Shown piece after piece: positions 37,519-48,535 of a DNA stretch of 64,000 nt (within the stretch, counting starts at the first letter, position 1; every line of letters begins with the position of its first letter). A program made the translations under genes and the position numbers. This DNA is from Agromyces laixinhei (GTDB lineage Bacteria > Actinomycetota > Actinomycetes > Actinomycetales > Microbacteriaceae): positions 2,790,001 through 2,854,000 of the forward strand of contig NZ_CP040872.1 of assembly GCF_006337065.1 (NCBI RefSeq). Direction: 5' to 3'. Under the pieces are notes generated by a model. It ran no database searches. It had not been told where the DNA came from and worked only from the letters and a program-made list of their open reading frames with translations.

Positions 37519-38880
37519 ATGGACATCTTCGCCCTCATCATCGGCCTCCTGACCGGCGGCGCCATCGGTGCACTCGTCGTCGCGCTGCTCATGCAGCGTC
37601 GCACCGCGCGTTCGGCCGCCGAGGCGCCGATCGCCGAAGATCCGGCGCTCATCGAGGCGCGTCTGCAGGCGCAGCTCGCCGAGGTGCGCGCGGGTGAAGA
37701 GGCCGCGAAGTCACTGCTCCGCGAAGAACTCGCCGCCACCCAGGCGACCGCCGAGGCGCTCCGCGAGCAGATCGTCGCCGCCCAGCACCAGCAGCGTGAG
37801 ATCGTCGAGCAGCACCGCACCGAGCAGCAGGCGCGTGAAGCGCGCGAGGCCGCCGAGAGCAAGGTGCTCCAGGCCCTCGCACCGGTGAAGCAGTCGCTCA
37901 GCGACATGCAGTCCAAGGTCACCCAACTCGAGTCGCAGCGCAGCCTGCAGCACGGCGAACTCAGCCAGCAACTGAAGTCGGCCGCCGAGTCCGAAGAGCG
38001 ACTGCGCTCCACGGCGGAGTCCCTGGCCTCTGCGCTGCGTTCCAACAGCACTCGCGGGGTGTGGGGTGAGACCCAGCTTCGCAGTGTCGTCGAGGCCGCC
38101 GGCCTCATCGAACGGGTCGACTTCGATGTGCAATCGAGCATCTCGAGCGACTCCGGCCACGGTCGCCCCGACATGGTCGTGCGTCTGCCCGGCGGCAAGT
38201 CGATCGCCGTCGACGCGAAGGTGCCGTTCAACGCCTACCTCGAAGCGAGCCAGATCCCAGCCACCGCTGGAGGCGCCGATGGCGCGCAACGGGCGGAGTT
38301 CATGAAGCAGCACGTCGCGGCCGTGCGCGCACACATCACCGCGCTCGGCTCGAAGGGCTACTGGAACGGGCTCGAGGCCTCCCCCGAACTCGTCATCGCA
38401 TTCATCCCGAGCGAGTCGCTCGTCTCCGCGGCGATGGAGGCCGACCCGACCATCATGGAGTTCGCGTTCTCGAAGCGGGTCGCGCTCGCCTCGCCGGTCA
38501 CGCTGTGGTCGGTCCTGAAGACGGTCGCGTTCTCGTGGCAGCAAGATGTGCTCACGAACGAAGCGAAGACCTTGTTCGACCTCAGTCGCGAACTGTACTC
38601 GCGCCTCTCGACGACAGCGGGCCACATCGAGAAGCTCGGCCGCACCATCGAGCGCAGCGTGAAAGACTACAACGCGTTCGTCGGCTCACTCGAGCGCCAG
38701 GTGCTGCCCACCGCGCGCAAGCTCGGTGCGCTCGACGAGTCGAAGGTGCTCGCGCCGCTCTCGGGCATCGAAGAGGCACCGCGCGAACTCACGGCGTACG
38801 AACTCGTCTCCACCACCGGGGCCGACCTCGACCCCGAACTGCGCCGCCAGCTCGATGCGCCTGCAGATGAGCAGCACTGA
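37519..38880 (+). CDS. rmuC: DNA recombination protein RmuC
   Basis: 453 residues. One N-terminal membrane helix (residues 4-25) leads to a long coiled coil (about 40-170), then the RmuC nuclease-like core with RGVWGETQLRSVVEAAGL, GRPDMVVRLPGGKSIAVDAKVPF and EFAFSKRVALASPVTLWSVLKTV. RmuC limits DNA inversions and may cleave recombination intermediates. The stop codon falls in the first unit of a 13-base tandem repeat. Confidence 0.93.
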   Translation: MDIFALIIGLLTGGAIGALVVALLMQRRTARSAAEAPIAEDPALIEARLQAQLAEVRAGEEAAKSLLREELAATQATAEALREQIVAAQHQQREIVEQHRTEQQAREAREAAESKVLQALAPVKQSLSDMQSKVTQLESQRSLQHGELSQQLKSAAESEERLRSTAESLASALRSNSTRGVWGETQLRSVVEAAGLIERVDFDVQSSISSDSGHGRPDMVVRLPGGKSIAVDAKVPFNAYLEASQIPATAGGADGAQRAEFMKQHVAAVRAHITALGSKGYWNGLEASPELVIAFIPSESLVSAAMEADPTIMEFAFSKRVALASPVTLWSVLKTVAFSWQQDVLTNEAKTLFDLSRELYSRLSTTAGHIEKLGRTIERSVKDYNAFVGSLERQVLPTARKLGALDESKVLAPLSGIEEAPRELTAYELVSTTGADLDPELRRQLDAPADEQH

Positions 38881-38920
38881 CGAGCAGCACTGACGAGCAG
38901 CACTGACGAACGGCCCTGAC
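38869..38920 (+). repeat. 13-bp tandem repeat at the rmuC stop
   Basis: GAGCAGCACTGAC occurs exactly at 38869-38881, 38882-38894 and 38895-38907, with a degenerate fourth copy to 38920. Each unit carries TGA. Because 13 is not a multiple of three, the TGAs fall in all three forward frames, so readthrough is blocked. Confidence 0.95.
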
Positions 38921-38935
38921 CAGATCCGACGAGCC

Positions 38936-38955
38936 GGCCCGCCCATCGGTGGGCC
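38936..38955. terminator. Hairpin between rmuC and the convergent MFS gene
   Basis: GGCCCGCC (38936-38943) and GGTGGGCC (38948-38955) pair with one G-T wobble around a 4-base loop. It sits between convergent genes and probably serves both. Confidence 0.65.
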
Positions 38956-38985
38956 ATGAGACCCGCGCCCCGGTCGATCGGTGGA

Positions 38986-40365
38986 TCATCCGGCTTCGGA
39001 GTCTGCGCGCATACCGCCGTCAGATCGAGGTACCTCATCGACGGGCGGCTCGAATCCGGCCGCCGCTCCGGCACCGGTCACGGGTTCGGTGTCGACGGTC
39101 GCGTCGAGCGGGTGTGCGAGCTCGTCTCGGCCGAGACGGGCGAAGGCGAGCGTGCCGATCGCGAGCAGCGGCGACACGAGTCCCGCGATGAGGAAGGCCG
39201 GCGCGATGCCGATCCACTCCCCCACAGGGCCGGCGACGGCCATCGAGATCGGCATGAGTGCGAGCGAGACGAAGAAGTCGAGGCTCGACACACGCCCGAG
39301 CATCGAGGGCGGCACGCGACGCTGCAACAGTGTGCCCCAGACGACACTCGCCCCCGAGAACAGCAGTCCGCAGATGAACAGGGCTGCGACCATCACCCAG
39401 AGCCACGAGGTGAAGCCGATGATCGCGAGCGGGAGCCCGCCGAACCCCCAGGCGAGGATCATCAGCGTGAGGTAGCGCCGGGGTAGCCGCATCGAGGCGA
39501 CGGCGAGCGAGCCGATGGCCCCGCCCACGCCGAACGCGGCGAGCGCGAGCGCGAACGCGCCCGCACCGCCGCCGGTCTGATCTTTCACTGCGAACGGCAG
39601 CAGCACTTCGACCGGGCCCATGATGACGAACACGAGCAGGATCGAGAAGACGAGCGTCGCGAACAACCAGCGGGTGCGCAGCAGGTACGAGAAGCCGTCG
39701 CGCAGGTCGATGAAGGTCTGGCGCACCGGATGCACCGACGGACCATCGATCTCGCGCCGCACGGCGGTCGTGCGCATGACGCCGAGCACGGCCGCCGCGA
39801 CCACCTGCAGGCCGGCGACCACCGCGAAGGCGAGCCACGGCCCCTGGACCGCGATGAGTGCGCTCGCCACCGCCGGGCCGGCCGCATTCATCGCCGTCGG
39901 GCGAAGCACGCCCTCGATGCCATTGGCGGCGAGCAATTGCTGCTCGGGCAGGAGGGCAGGCAACCACGCCGAGTACGCGGGGTAGAAGAACCCGTCGGCC
40001 AGACCCAGTACGAACGAGATGACGGCGAGATGCCAGACTTCGACGACCCCGGTGATGGCGAGGAACGTGGCGACCGAGAATCCGGCGCCCCGCACGACCT
40101 CGACCATGAGGAGGATGCGGCGCTGCGGGATGCGGTCGGCGGCGACACCGCCGAAGAGCACCGCGAGCACGAGCCCGAGGCTCGATCCGACGGCCACGAA
40201 CGAGAGGTCGATGGGCGTGCCCCCGAGCTCGACGACCTGCCAGACCGCGGCGACGATCCACGCCCCTGCGCTCAGGAGCGACGCTGCGAGGGCAGCAGTG
40301 AGCAGCCGGTACTGCCCCGAACCGAACGGCATGAGTGCGCGCGGAAGTCGAGCGGTGGTGGTCAC
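38986..40365 (-). CDS. MFS transporter (enterobactin exporter-like)
   Basis: 459 residues with about 12 membrane helices and a hydrophilic C-terminal tail of about 45 residues. GVAADRIPQRRILLMVEVVRG is the loop 2-3 motif, and LQRRVPPSMLGRVSSLDFF is typical of the EntS/tetracycline-type MFS_3 group. It is probably a proton-driven efflux pump of unknown substrate. GTG start at 40365; single gene, convergent with rmuC. Confidence 0.88.
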   Translation of the reverse strand: MTTTARLPRALMPFGSGQYRLLTAALAASLLSAGAWIVAAVWQVVELGGTPIDLSFVAVGSSLGLVLAVLFGGVAADRIPQRRILLMVEVVRGAGFSVATFLAITGVVEVWHLAVISFVLGLADGFFYPAYSAWLPALLPEQQLLAANGIEGVLRPTAMNAAGPAVASALIAVQGPWLAFAVVAGLQVVAAAVLGVMRTTAVRREIDGPSVHPVRQTFIDLRDGFSYLLRTRWLFATLVFSILLVFVIMGPVEVLLPFAVKDQTGGGAGAFALALAAFGVGGAIGSLAVASMRLPRRYLTLMILAWGFGGLPLAIIGFTSWLWVMVAALFICGLLFSGASVVWGTLLQRRVPPSMLGRVSSLDFFVSLALMPISMAVAGPVGEWIGIAPAFLIAGLVSPLLAIGTLAFARLGRDELAHPLDATVDTEPVTGAGAAAGFEPPVDEVPRSDGGMRADSEAG

Positions 40366-40447
40366 CCGTCCATCATGGCGCGGGCCGACGTCATCGGCGC
40401 TGCGCCGGGAGCGAACGCCTCAGGCGGATGACCACTCGCCATGGAGC

Positions 40448-41449
40448 TCAGAGCACGTCGTCGACGAGCCACTTCTCGACGAGGTGGTCGGCCCGCACGC
40501 GCCGGATCGTGCCCGACTTGCCGCGCAACACGATCGACTCGGTACGGATGATCGGCCCCTTGCGCGAGACGCCGTCGACGAGTTCGCCGTCGGTCACGCC
40601 CGTCGCGACGAAGAAGGTGTTGTCGCCCCTCACGAGTTCGTCGAGTTCGTAGACCTGGTCGCAGTCGAGGCCTGCGGCCTCGCCGCGAGCTCGTTCGGCG
40701 TCGTCGCCCGGGGCGAGCCGCCCCTGCATGAAACCGCCGAGCGCCTTGATCGCACACGCGGTCGTGATGCCCTCGGGGCTGCCGCCGATGCCGACGCACA
40801 TGTCGATGCGCGAGTCGTAGCGCGCCGCATTGATACCGCCGGCGACGTCGCCGTCGCTGATGAGACGGGTGCCGGCGCCGGCGGCGCGGATGTCGGCGAT
40901 GAGCTGCTCGTGACGCGGGCGGTTGAGCACGGCGACCCGCATCTCGCCGACCTGCTTGCCCTTGGCCGCGGCGAGCGCCCGCAGATTCTCGCCGATCGGC
41001 CGGCGGATGTCGACGACGCCGATGCCCGCGGCATCCGTGACGATCTTGTCCATGTAGAAGACGGATGACGCGTCGAGCATCGAGCCGCGATCGGAGACGG
41101 CGATGACCGAGAGCGCGTTCTGGCGCCCGGCGGCGGTGAGCGAGGTGCCGTCGATCGGATCGACGGCGATGTCGCAGGCAGGCCCGCGGCCGTTGCCGAC
41201 CCGCTCGCCGTTGAAGAGCATCGGCGCTTCGTCCTTCTCGCCCTCGCCGATGACGACGACGCCGTCGAAGTTCACCGTGCCGAGGAACGCGCGCATCGCG
41301 TCGACGGCAGCCCCGTCGGCGCCGAGCTTGTCGCCTCGACCGACCCAGGGGTACGAACGGATCGCGGCGGCCTCGGTCGCCCGAACGAGTTCGAGTGCGA
41401 TATTGCGGTCGGGGTGCAAGAACAGACTTGCGGTGTCGGTGCTCACCAT
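40448..41449 (-). CDS. glpX: Fructose-1,6-bisphosphatase, class II
   Basis: 333 residues. It hydrolyses fructose 1,6-bisphosphate in gluconeogenesis. The metal-binding motifs are VVIGEGEKDEAPML and CDIAVDPIDGTSL. GGSPEGITTACAIKALGG and FVATGVTDGELVDGV are typical GlpX. A second, broken GlpX gene precedes it, and the class II aldolase that makes its substrate lies just beyond on the other strand. As the intact copy it is likely the functional enzyme. Confidence 0.96.
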   Translation of the reverse strand: MVSTDTASLFLHPDRNIALELVRATEAAAIRSYPWVGRGDKLGADGAAVDAMRAFLGTVNFDGVVVIGEGEKDEAPMLFNGERVGNGRGPACDIAVDPIDGTSLTAAGRQNALSVIAVSDRGSMLDASSVFYMDKIVTDAAGIGVVDIRRPIGENLRALAAAKGKQVGEMRVAVLNRPRHEQLIADIRAAGAGTRLISDGDVAGGINAARYDSRIDMCVGIGGSPEGITTACAIKALGGFMQGRLAPGDDAERARGEAAGLDCDQVYELDELVRGDNTFFVATGVTDGELVDGVSRKGPIIRTESIVLRGKSGTIRRVRADHLVEKWLVDDVL

Positions 41450-41633
41450 GGCGGGTCCTCCGGGGTGGATCGGTTGCGGCCCTGTTCCGACCGCGGCGTC
41501 GGTTCAGTTCGAGACTAACGATGGACGCCGTCGCGGCGGCCGGGAACGGAGCGAATCGCGGTGAAAGATCGTGCATTCTTACGATTCGACGTGAATCGCA
41601 CGACGACGGTTCGTGTGGAATCGCGCATGCGCC

Positions 41634-42739
41634 TCAGGTGCCGGAGTGGTGCGCCTCAAGCAGGTCGGCCCATCCGCTGTGTCGGCCACCGGCCGCCCAC
41701 CAGTGCACGCGCACGCCCGCCGCCATCGCCCGCGCACCGGGAAGCCGGATCCCGATCTCGCAGTCGGTGACCGCCGCGACGAGCAGCTCTGCTGGCGTCG
41801 AGCACAGCGCATCGAGGTCGAACACGCCATCGAACGCGGGCCGGCCGGCTCCACCGAGGTGGGCGAGCACCCGGCTCCGCTCGCCGGCCGACTGCGGCGC
41901 GAACCGGGCGAGCATCGAGCCGCCGAGCGCCCGAGCGCCGGCTGCGACGATGACGCCTTCTGGTGCGCCGCCGATGCCGATCACCGCGTCGAGGCCGGGA
42001 ACGCCGCGCTCGCGTTCGTCCGCAGCGCGAGCGCTCGCGGCGGCGCCGTGCAGTGCACGCAGGCTCCGCTCGACATCGCCGTGCTCGAACACCTCGACGG
42101 CGGCGCCCGCAGCACGCACCGGGCGATGTGGTCGCGGTTCCGGGGGCCGGTCCTGCACGGCGACTCGCACGGCCGACGGCGCGACGCCGCGCAGCTCGGC
42201 CGCCGGGCCACGAGCGACGGCACGGCCGCGAGGATCGCGTCGGCCGAGGCATCCGCTGCGGTGATGCCCGGCACCCAGGTGACGAGCTTGTCGAGGTAGT
42301 GCGCGGGGCCGAGGTCGAAGAATCCGCCGCGCGGCACGGCGGCGATCACGGCCATCGCGCCCGGAAGACCTGCCGCGGCGAGCCGCGTGCCGTCGACCGG
42401 GTCCACTGCGATGTCGATCGCGGGATGGCCCGCTGCACCGGCCGCATCCACCGTGCCGGCCGCCACCGCGCCGACCGCCACCGCGCCCGCCGGGCCTGCC
42501 CCGAAGCGCTCACCGAGGTGGAGCATCGGCGCGTCGTCCTTCTCCCCTTCGCCGACGACGACGCGGCCGTCGACCGCGGCGCCGGTGAGTGCGGCCCGCA
42601 TCGCAGCGACCGCCATCGCATCGACGGCATCGCCGTTCCCCGAGCCGAGCAACGGGAGGACTGCGCCGGCGGCTGCGACGACCGCACGGCGGAACGGCGC
42701 GGCGTCGGGCGCGGGGAACGCGGCATCAGAAGTCGGCAC
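41634..42739 (-). pseudogene. Second GlpX-like gene with three single-base frame changes
   Basis: From the GTG at 42739 the frame has GlpX motifs VVVGEGEKDDAPML and DIAVDPVDGTRLAAAGLPGA. Homology then switches frame at a G-run near 42205 (one base missing), back at a five-base run at 42142-42146 (one base extra), and again near 42120 (one base missing), before continuing with VIGIGGAPEGVIVAAGARALGG to a normal end at 41634. All three changes are in G/C homopolymers. It is either a decaying paralogue or the site of sequencing errors. If intact it would encode about 367 residues. Confidence 0.8.
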
Positions 42740-42822
42740 CGTCCCATCCTGCCGTGATCCTGAGTCACCCTCGCAACTCGGTAGACTCGACGTCACACCC
42801 CATCGTCGTTCGAAGGAGCACC

Positions 42823-43854
<1,032 letters not shown>

Positions 43855-43861
43855 GGCACGG

Positions 43862-44506
43862 ATGTCGCAGAACGAGGCCGCTCGAACGCCCGACGAGTCG
43901 GGCGACACCGCAGCGACGCACGGCACGGCGGCGACCCCGCCTGCCGCGTCGTCGGCGTCCCGCGACGAGCGGCCTCGTCCGCAATACGGCGAGTACGCCC
44001 CAGAAGGGTGGACGTGGACGCCGCCCGTCGATGAGCGCGCGGCGGCCAGCACCGAGCCCGCGATCGCGGCGCCCGTCGCCGCACCGGCAACGCCTGCCTC
44101 AACGCCCGCGGCGTCGGCCCGCCCGGTCGACCGAGCGTGGACCATCACGCTGCTCATCTTCGGAGTGTTCGGCGCGCTCTACAACGGCCTGGTGCTCTTC
44201 CAGCTCCCGTCGACGGCCCTCGAGTCGGCGAAGCTGTCGGCGTCGATGCTCGGTGTCGATGCTCCGGCCGACTTCGTTCCCGGCCCGGCCGTGCCGACGT
44301 TCATCTTCGTCGGCATCGCCCTGCAGGTCGTGTTGTGGATCGGAGCCCTGCTCTGGTCACGATCGCGCCTGCGCGCCGGTCGCACCGCGTGGTGGATCCC
44401 GCTTCTCGCCGGCGTCGCGGCGTTCGTCGTGGTGCTGGTCGTCGGCATGCTCGTGTTCGCGAGCGACCCCGGCTTCCTCCAGTCGCTGACGCCCGCTCAG
44501 CTCTAG
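43862..44506 (+). CDS. Membrane protein with Ala/Pro-rich N-terminus (DUF6264-like)
   Basis: 214 residues. The first 90 are disordered and rich in Ala, Pro, Thr and Ser, with PRPQYGEYAPEGWTWTPP. Three membrane helices follow at about 92-112, 142-165 and 175-200. It resembles DUF6264 proteins of Microbacteriaceae (from memory). It starts 7 bases after the aldolase stop, so it is probably co-transcribed, but no functional link is known. Confidence 0.75.
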   Translation: MSQNEAARTPDESGDTAATHGTAATPPAASSASRDERPRPQYGEYAPEGWTWTPPVDERAAASTEPAIAAPVAAPATPASTPAASARPVDRAWTITLLIFGVFGALYNGLVLFQLPSTALESAKLSASMLGVDAPADFVPGPAVPTFIFVGIALQVVLWIGALLWSRSRLRAGRTAWWIPLLAGVAAFVVVLVVGMLVFASDPGFLQSLTPAQL

Positions 44507-44538
44507 CTCGGCCGAGCCGGATCTCGTCAGGCGCGGAA

Positions 44539-45627
44539 TCAGCGCTGCGCGCGGCTGCGCCCGCCGATCGCACGAGCGTCGGTCTTGCCGGCGAGGTCTT
44601 TGCGCAGCTCTTTCGGCAGCGAGAACATCAGGTCTTCTTCAGCCGTCTTGACCTCGGCGACCTCTCCGTAGCCGGCATCGGAGAGGGCATCGAGCAGCTC
44701 TCTCACGAGCTCTTCCGGCACGGATGCCCCGCTCGTCACGCCGACCGTCTCGACGCCGTCGAGCCACTGCTGCTCGACTTCGCTCGCGAAATCCACCCGG
44801 TAGGCCGCCTTCGCGCCGTACTCGAGCGCGACTTCGACGAGCCGCACACTGTTCGAGCTGTTGGCCGAACCCACCACGATCACGAGATCGGCGTCTTGCG
44901 CGACCTTCTTGATGGCGACCTGGCGGTTCTGGGTGGCGTAGCAGATGTCGTCACTCGGCGGATCTTGCAGGTTCGGGAACCGCTCGCGCAGGCGGCGAAC
45001 GGTCTCCATGGTCTCGTCGACCGAGAGCGTGGTCTGCGAGAGCCACACGACCTTGTCGGGGTCTTGCACCTCGATGTCGTCGACGTCGTCGGGGCTGTTG
45101 ACGATCGTCACGTGGTCTGGCGCCTCGCCCGCCGTTCCCTCGACCTCTTCGTGGCCTTCGTGACCGATCAGCAGGATCTCGAAGTCGTCGCGTGCGAAGC
45201 GCACGGCCTCGCGGTGCACCTTGGTCACGAGCGGGCAGGTCGCGTCGATCGCGTGCAGGCCTCGGTCGGCGGCGGAGTTCACGACGGCCGGCGAGACGCC
45301 GTGCGCGCTGAAGACGATGTGGGCGCCCTCGGGCACCTCGTCGACCTCTTCGACGAAGATCGCACCCAGCGCTTCGAGTTCGGTGACGACGTGGATGTTG
45401 TGCACGATCTGCTTGCGCACGTACACCGGGGCACCGTAGTGCTCGAGCGCCTTCTCGACGGCGATCACGGCTCGGTCGACGCCGGCGCAGTAGCCGCGCG
45501 GCGCAGCGAGCAGCACCCGCTTCTGTCCGGGGACCGGGTTATCCTTGAGCCGGCCGCGCACGCCCGGAACTCTTGGCATGCCGAGGCCGATTCGAGGGGT
45601 GTCCGTAGTGCTCGTCACGGTGCCCAT
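44539..45627 (-). CDS. ispH: 4-hydroxy-3-methylbut-2-enyl diphosphate reductase
   Basis: Last enzyme of the MEP isoprenoid pathway, with a 4Fe-4S cluster. The three cluster cysteines are in [23 protein letters not shown] and [17 protein letters not shown] and SAHGVSP carry substrate-binding histidines. About 362 residues. The start is ATG 45627 or GTG 45618; the latter lies 7 bases after TAGGAT, which would make a leaderless transcript. The UppS protein encoded at 52919 uses the isoprenoids made here. Divergent from xseA. Confidence 0.96.
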   Translation of the reverse strand: MGTVTSTTDTPRIGLGMPRVPGVRGRLKDNPVPGQKRVLLAAPRGYCAGVDRAVIAVEKALEHYGAPVYVRKQIVHNIHVVTELEALGAIFVEEVDEVPEGAHIVFSAHGVSPAVVNSAADRGLHAIDATCPLVTKVHREAVRFARDDFEILLIGHEGHEEVEGTAGEAPDHVTIVNSPDDVDDIEVQDPDKVVWLSQTTLSVDETMETVRRLRERFPNLQDPPSDDICYATQNRQVAIKKVAQDADLVIVVGSANSSNSVRLVEVALEYGAKAAYRVDFASEVEQQWLDGVETVGVTSGASVPEELVRELLDALSDAGYGEVAEVKTAEEDLMFSLPKELRKDLAGKTDARAIGGRSRAQR

Positions 45628-45667
45628 CCTACGCGGCTGAAGCGTACTGACGGCTGGGAGGCCAGAC

Positions 45668-46921
45668 ATGACGGATGCACCGGCGACACGCGATGCTCCG
45701 TGGCCGGTCGCGCTCCTCTCCGGCAACCTCAAGCAGTACATCGATCGGCTCGGCACGGTGTGGGTCGAGGGCGAGATCACGCAGTGGGGCGTCTCCGGCG
45801 GCAACGTCTACGGCAAACTGAAAGACCTCGACGCCGCGGCGACCCTGTCATTCCAGGTGTGGTCGTCGGTGCGCGCGCGGTTCTCCGAACAGTTCAAGCA
45901 GGGCGACCGGGTCATCGCACTCGTGAAGCCGAACTGGTGGGTCAAGGGCGGCTCGCTGTCGATGCAGGTCTTCGAACTGAAGCACGTCGGCCTCGGCGAT
46001 CTGCTCGAACGCCTCGAGCGCCTGCGCGCACAGTTGACGGCCGAAGGGCTGTTCGAGGCGGCGCGCAAGCGCCGGCTGCCCTTCCTGCCGGGCGTCATCG
46101 GTCTCATCACCGGCAAAGACAGCGACGCTGAGAACGACGTGCTTCGCAACGCCCGCCTGCGCTGGCCCGCCGTCGAGTTCACAGTCGTGCACGCCGCCGT
46201 GCAGGGCGACCGCACGGTGCCCGAGGTCGTGGCCGCGATCGAGCGGCTCGACGCCGACCCCCGGGTCGAGGTCATCATCGTCGCGCGCGGAGGCGGCGAC
46301 TTCCAGAACCTGTTGGGGTTCAGCGACGAGCGCGTCGTGCGCGCGGCCGCCGCGGCATCCACGCCCATCGTCTCGGCGATCGGGCACGAGGCCGATCGGC
46401 CGCTGCTCGATGACGTCGCCGACCTGCGGGCCTCCACCCCGACGGATGCCGCGAAGCGAGTGGTGCCCGACGTCAACGAAGAGCTCGTGCGCGTCGAGCA
46501 GGCCCGCGCACGGCTCGGCATGCGACTGCAGGCGATCCTCTCCCGCGAGATCGACCGCATCGGTCACCTGCGTTCACGCCCGGCGCTCGCCGAGACCTCG
46601 TGGATCGTCGACCGACGCGCCGAAGACCTCACCCGGTGGGTGGCGCGCGGAGCCGAACTCGTCGAGCGCACGATCGACCGTCAGACGCACCGGGTCGCCG
46701 AACTGCGCGGGCACCTGCGGGCCCTCTCGCCGCAGGCCACGCTCGACCGCGGCTACGCGATCGTGCAGGGCGACGACGGCCATGTCGTGCGGGGCCCGGC
46801 CGGGGCGCCCGACGGCGCAGAGGTCACGGTCACGCTCGCCGACGGCGCGTTCGCCGCGGTCTCCCGCGGGGCGGTGCCCTCGGTGCACTCTGCCGAAAGC
46901 CGCGTCGCCGATGCCGAATAG
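45668..46921 (+). CDS. xseA: Exodeoxyribonuclease VII large subunit
   Basis: 417 residues. It has an N-terminal OB fold ([33 protein letters not shown] in outline), then the catalytic core with [70 protein letters not shown], and a coiled coil. The C-terminal [13 protein letters not shown] is typical. It forms a complex with XseB, encoded directly downstream, and degrades single-stranded DNA. Confidence 0.96.
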   Translation: MTDAPATRDAPWPVALLSGNLKQYIDRLGTVWVEGEITQWGVSGGNVYGKLKDLDAAATLSFQVWSSVRARFSEQFKQGDRVIALVKPNWWVKGGSLSMQVFELKHVGLGDLLERLERLRAQLTAEGLFEAARKRRLPFLPGVIGLITGKDSDAENDVLRNARLRWPAVEFTVVHAAVQGDRTVPEVVAAIERLDADPRVEVIIVARGGGDFQNLLGFSDERVVRAAAAASTPIVSAIGHEADRPLLDDVADLRASTPTDAAKRVVPDVNEELVRVEQARARLGMRLQAILSREIDRIGHLRSRPALAETSWIVDRRAEDLTRWVARGAELVERTIDRQTHRVAELRGHLRALSPQATLDRGYAIVQGDDGHVVRGPAGAPDGAEVTVTLADGAFAAVSRGAVPSVHSAESRVADAE

Positions 46922-46931
46922 AATGGACGTC

Positions 46932-47171
46932 ATGCCAACCCCCGCGGAAGTCTCCGAGCTGAGCTACGAGCAGGCGCGCGACGAACTCGTGCAGGTCGTC
47001 GGCGAGCTCGAACAGGGTTCGGCGACGCTCGAGCAGTCGCTCGCGCTGTGGGAGCGCGGTGAAGCCCTCGCCGCCCGCTGCGAGGAGTGGCTGATCGGTG
47101 CGAAGGCGCGTCTCGACGCCGCACGCGCCGGCGCATCGCCGGGCGCTTCCGCCGACGGCGGTGCCCGCTGA
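46932..47171 (+). CDS. xseB: Exodeoxyribonuclease VII small subunit
   Basis: 79 residues. [38 protein letters not shown], in outline, is the two-helix XseB fold. ATG at 46932, or three codons earlier at 46923. TAGAAT ends 7 bases before 46932, so it may have its own leaderless promoter besides the xseA one. Its stop overlaps the next ATG by one base. Confidence 0.93.
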   Translation: MPTPAEVSELSYEQARDELVQVVGELEQGSATLEQSLALWERGEALAARCEEWLIGAKARLDAARAGASPGASADGGAR

Positions 47172-47812
47172 TGGCGACCCGCCCGCCGCGGGTGGTCGCC
47201 GAACTCGGCCGGCCCGAGACCCCCGAAGAGACGTCTGCCCGCAAGGCGGAGAACTCGCGCAACCACCGACAACGGCAGACGCTGCGCAACCTCCTGCTCG
47301 CGCTCGGTGCGAGCCTCGCGGTCATGCTCCTCATCGTGCTGATCGTCCCCCGCAGCGACACCCCCATCGAGCCCGATGTCGACGTGGCATCCATCGCCCA
47401 GCAGGCCCAGGTCGCGAGCAACGACCCGCTCGCCGTGCCTGACCTGCCCGGCGGCTGGCGCGCCAACGCCGCCGAGCTCCGGGTCAGCCAGACCGACGAG
47501 GTGACCGCATGGTACGTGGGCTACCTGACCGCTGAAGACGAGTACATCGGCTTCTTCCAGGGACTCGACGCGAACCCGACCTGGGTGGCCGGGCTCCTCG
47601 AGCGCACCCTCGCCGCGGGCACCACCACGATCGACGGAGTCACCTGGACGGTCTACGACAACCGCGACTCGACCGACGACGTGGGCAACGCCAGGTACGG
47701 TCTCACCACCGAAGCCGGCGACAGCACGTTCGTGCTGCTCGGCACCGCGACCCCCGAAGAATTCGAGACCCTCGCGTCGGCGCTCACGCCGACGATCGAC
47801 GAGCAGAACTGA
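47171..47812 (+). CDS. DUF4245 family membrane protein
   Basis: 213 residues. A charged N-terminus precedes one membrane helix (about 40-60), then an extracellular domain with DLPGGWRANAAELRVS, TAWYVGYLTAEDEYIGFFQG and TIDGVTWTVYDNRDS. This is the DUF4245 pattern, common next to xseB and fumarase genes in actinobacteria. Function unknown. ATG overlaps the xseB stop. Confidence 0.88.
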   Translation: MATRPPRVVAELGRPETPEETSARKAENSRNHRQRQTLRNLLLALGASLAVMLLIVLIVPRSDTPIEPDVDVASIAQQAQVASNDPLAVPDLPGGWRANAAELRVSQTDEVTAWYVGYLTAEDEYIGFFQGLDANPTWVAGLLERTLAAGTTTIDGVTWTVYDNRDSTDDVGNARYGLTTEAGDSTFVLLGTATPEEFETLASALTPTIDEQN

Positions 47813-47822
47813 AAGGCACGAC

Positions 47823-48479
47823 GTGACTCCGAAGCCGATTGATCGCCCCACGACGCCGGCGGAGACGTGGCGCGAGCTGCGACGCGGCAATGAGCGGTTC
47901 ACCGCGGGCGCACCGGAGCATCCGCGTCAAGACATCGATCGCCGTACCGCGCTGGCCAACACCCAGGCCCCACTCGTCGCGGTCTTCGGATGCAGCGACT
48001 CACGCCTCGCGGCCGAGATCATCTTCGACGTGGGCCTCGGTGATGCCTTCGTGGTGCGCAACGCCGGCCAGGTGGTGACACCATCGGCGCTCGGCTCGCT
48101 CGAGTACGCCGTCGGCCTGCTGAACGTGCCGCTCATCATCGTGCTCGCTCATGACCAGTGCGGTGCAGTGCGCGCCGCGATCGACTCGCAGGCGGCCGAC
48201 GCGCCGCCCCTGCCCCCGCACATCGCCGGCCTCGTCGAAGCGATCGTTCCGGCGGTGCGCAAGGTCGCCGGCGCCGACGACGGGGCGGTCATCGAGTCGG
48301 CGCACGTCGACGCCGGATTCGTCGGCCGCGAACACCTGCGCAACACCGTCACCGGGCTCGTCGACGGTTCCGAGATGATCAGCGACGCGATCGCAGCGGG
48401 TACGCTGGCTATCGTCGGCGCGAACTACCGACTGTTCGAAGGTCGCGTCGAGACCGACATCGTCATCGGCCGCATCTGA
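47823..48479 (+). CDS. Beta-type carbonic anhydrase
   Basis: 218 residues. Zinc ligands are in [11 protein letters not shown] (Cys, Asp, Arg) and [10 protein letters not shown] (His, Cys). It interconverts CO2 and bicarbonate. GTG start 11 bases after the DUF4245 stop, so it is part of the same run of genes. The N-terminal [19 protein letters not shown] is typical of actinobacterial members. Confidence 0.94.
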   Translation: MTPKPIDRPTTPAETWRELRRGNERFTAGAPEHPRQDIDRRTALANTQAPLVAVFGCSDSRLAAEIIFDVGLGDAFVVRNAGQVVTPSALGSLEYAVGLLNVPLIIVLAHDQCGAVRAAIDSQAADAPPLPPHIAGLVEAIVPAVRKVAGADDGAVIESAHVDAGFVGREHLRNTVTGLVDGSEMISDAIAAGTLAIVGANYRLFEGRVETDIVIGRI

Positions 48480-48535
48480 CGCCGTCACCCGGCACGCCGC
48501 AGACCGGCACTCGCAGAACCGAAGGGGAGCACACC

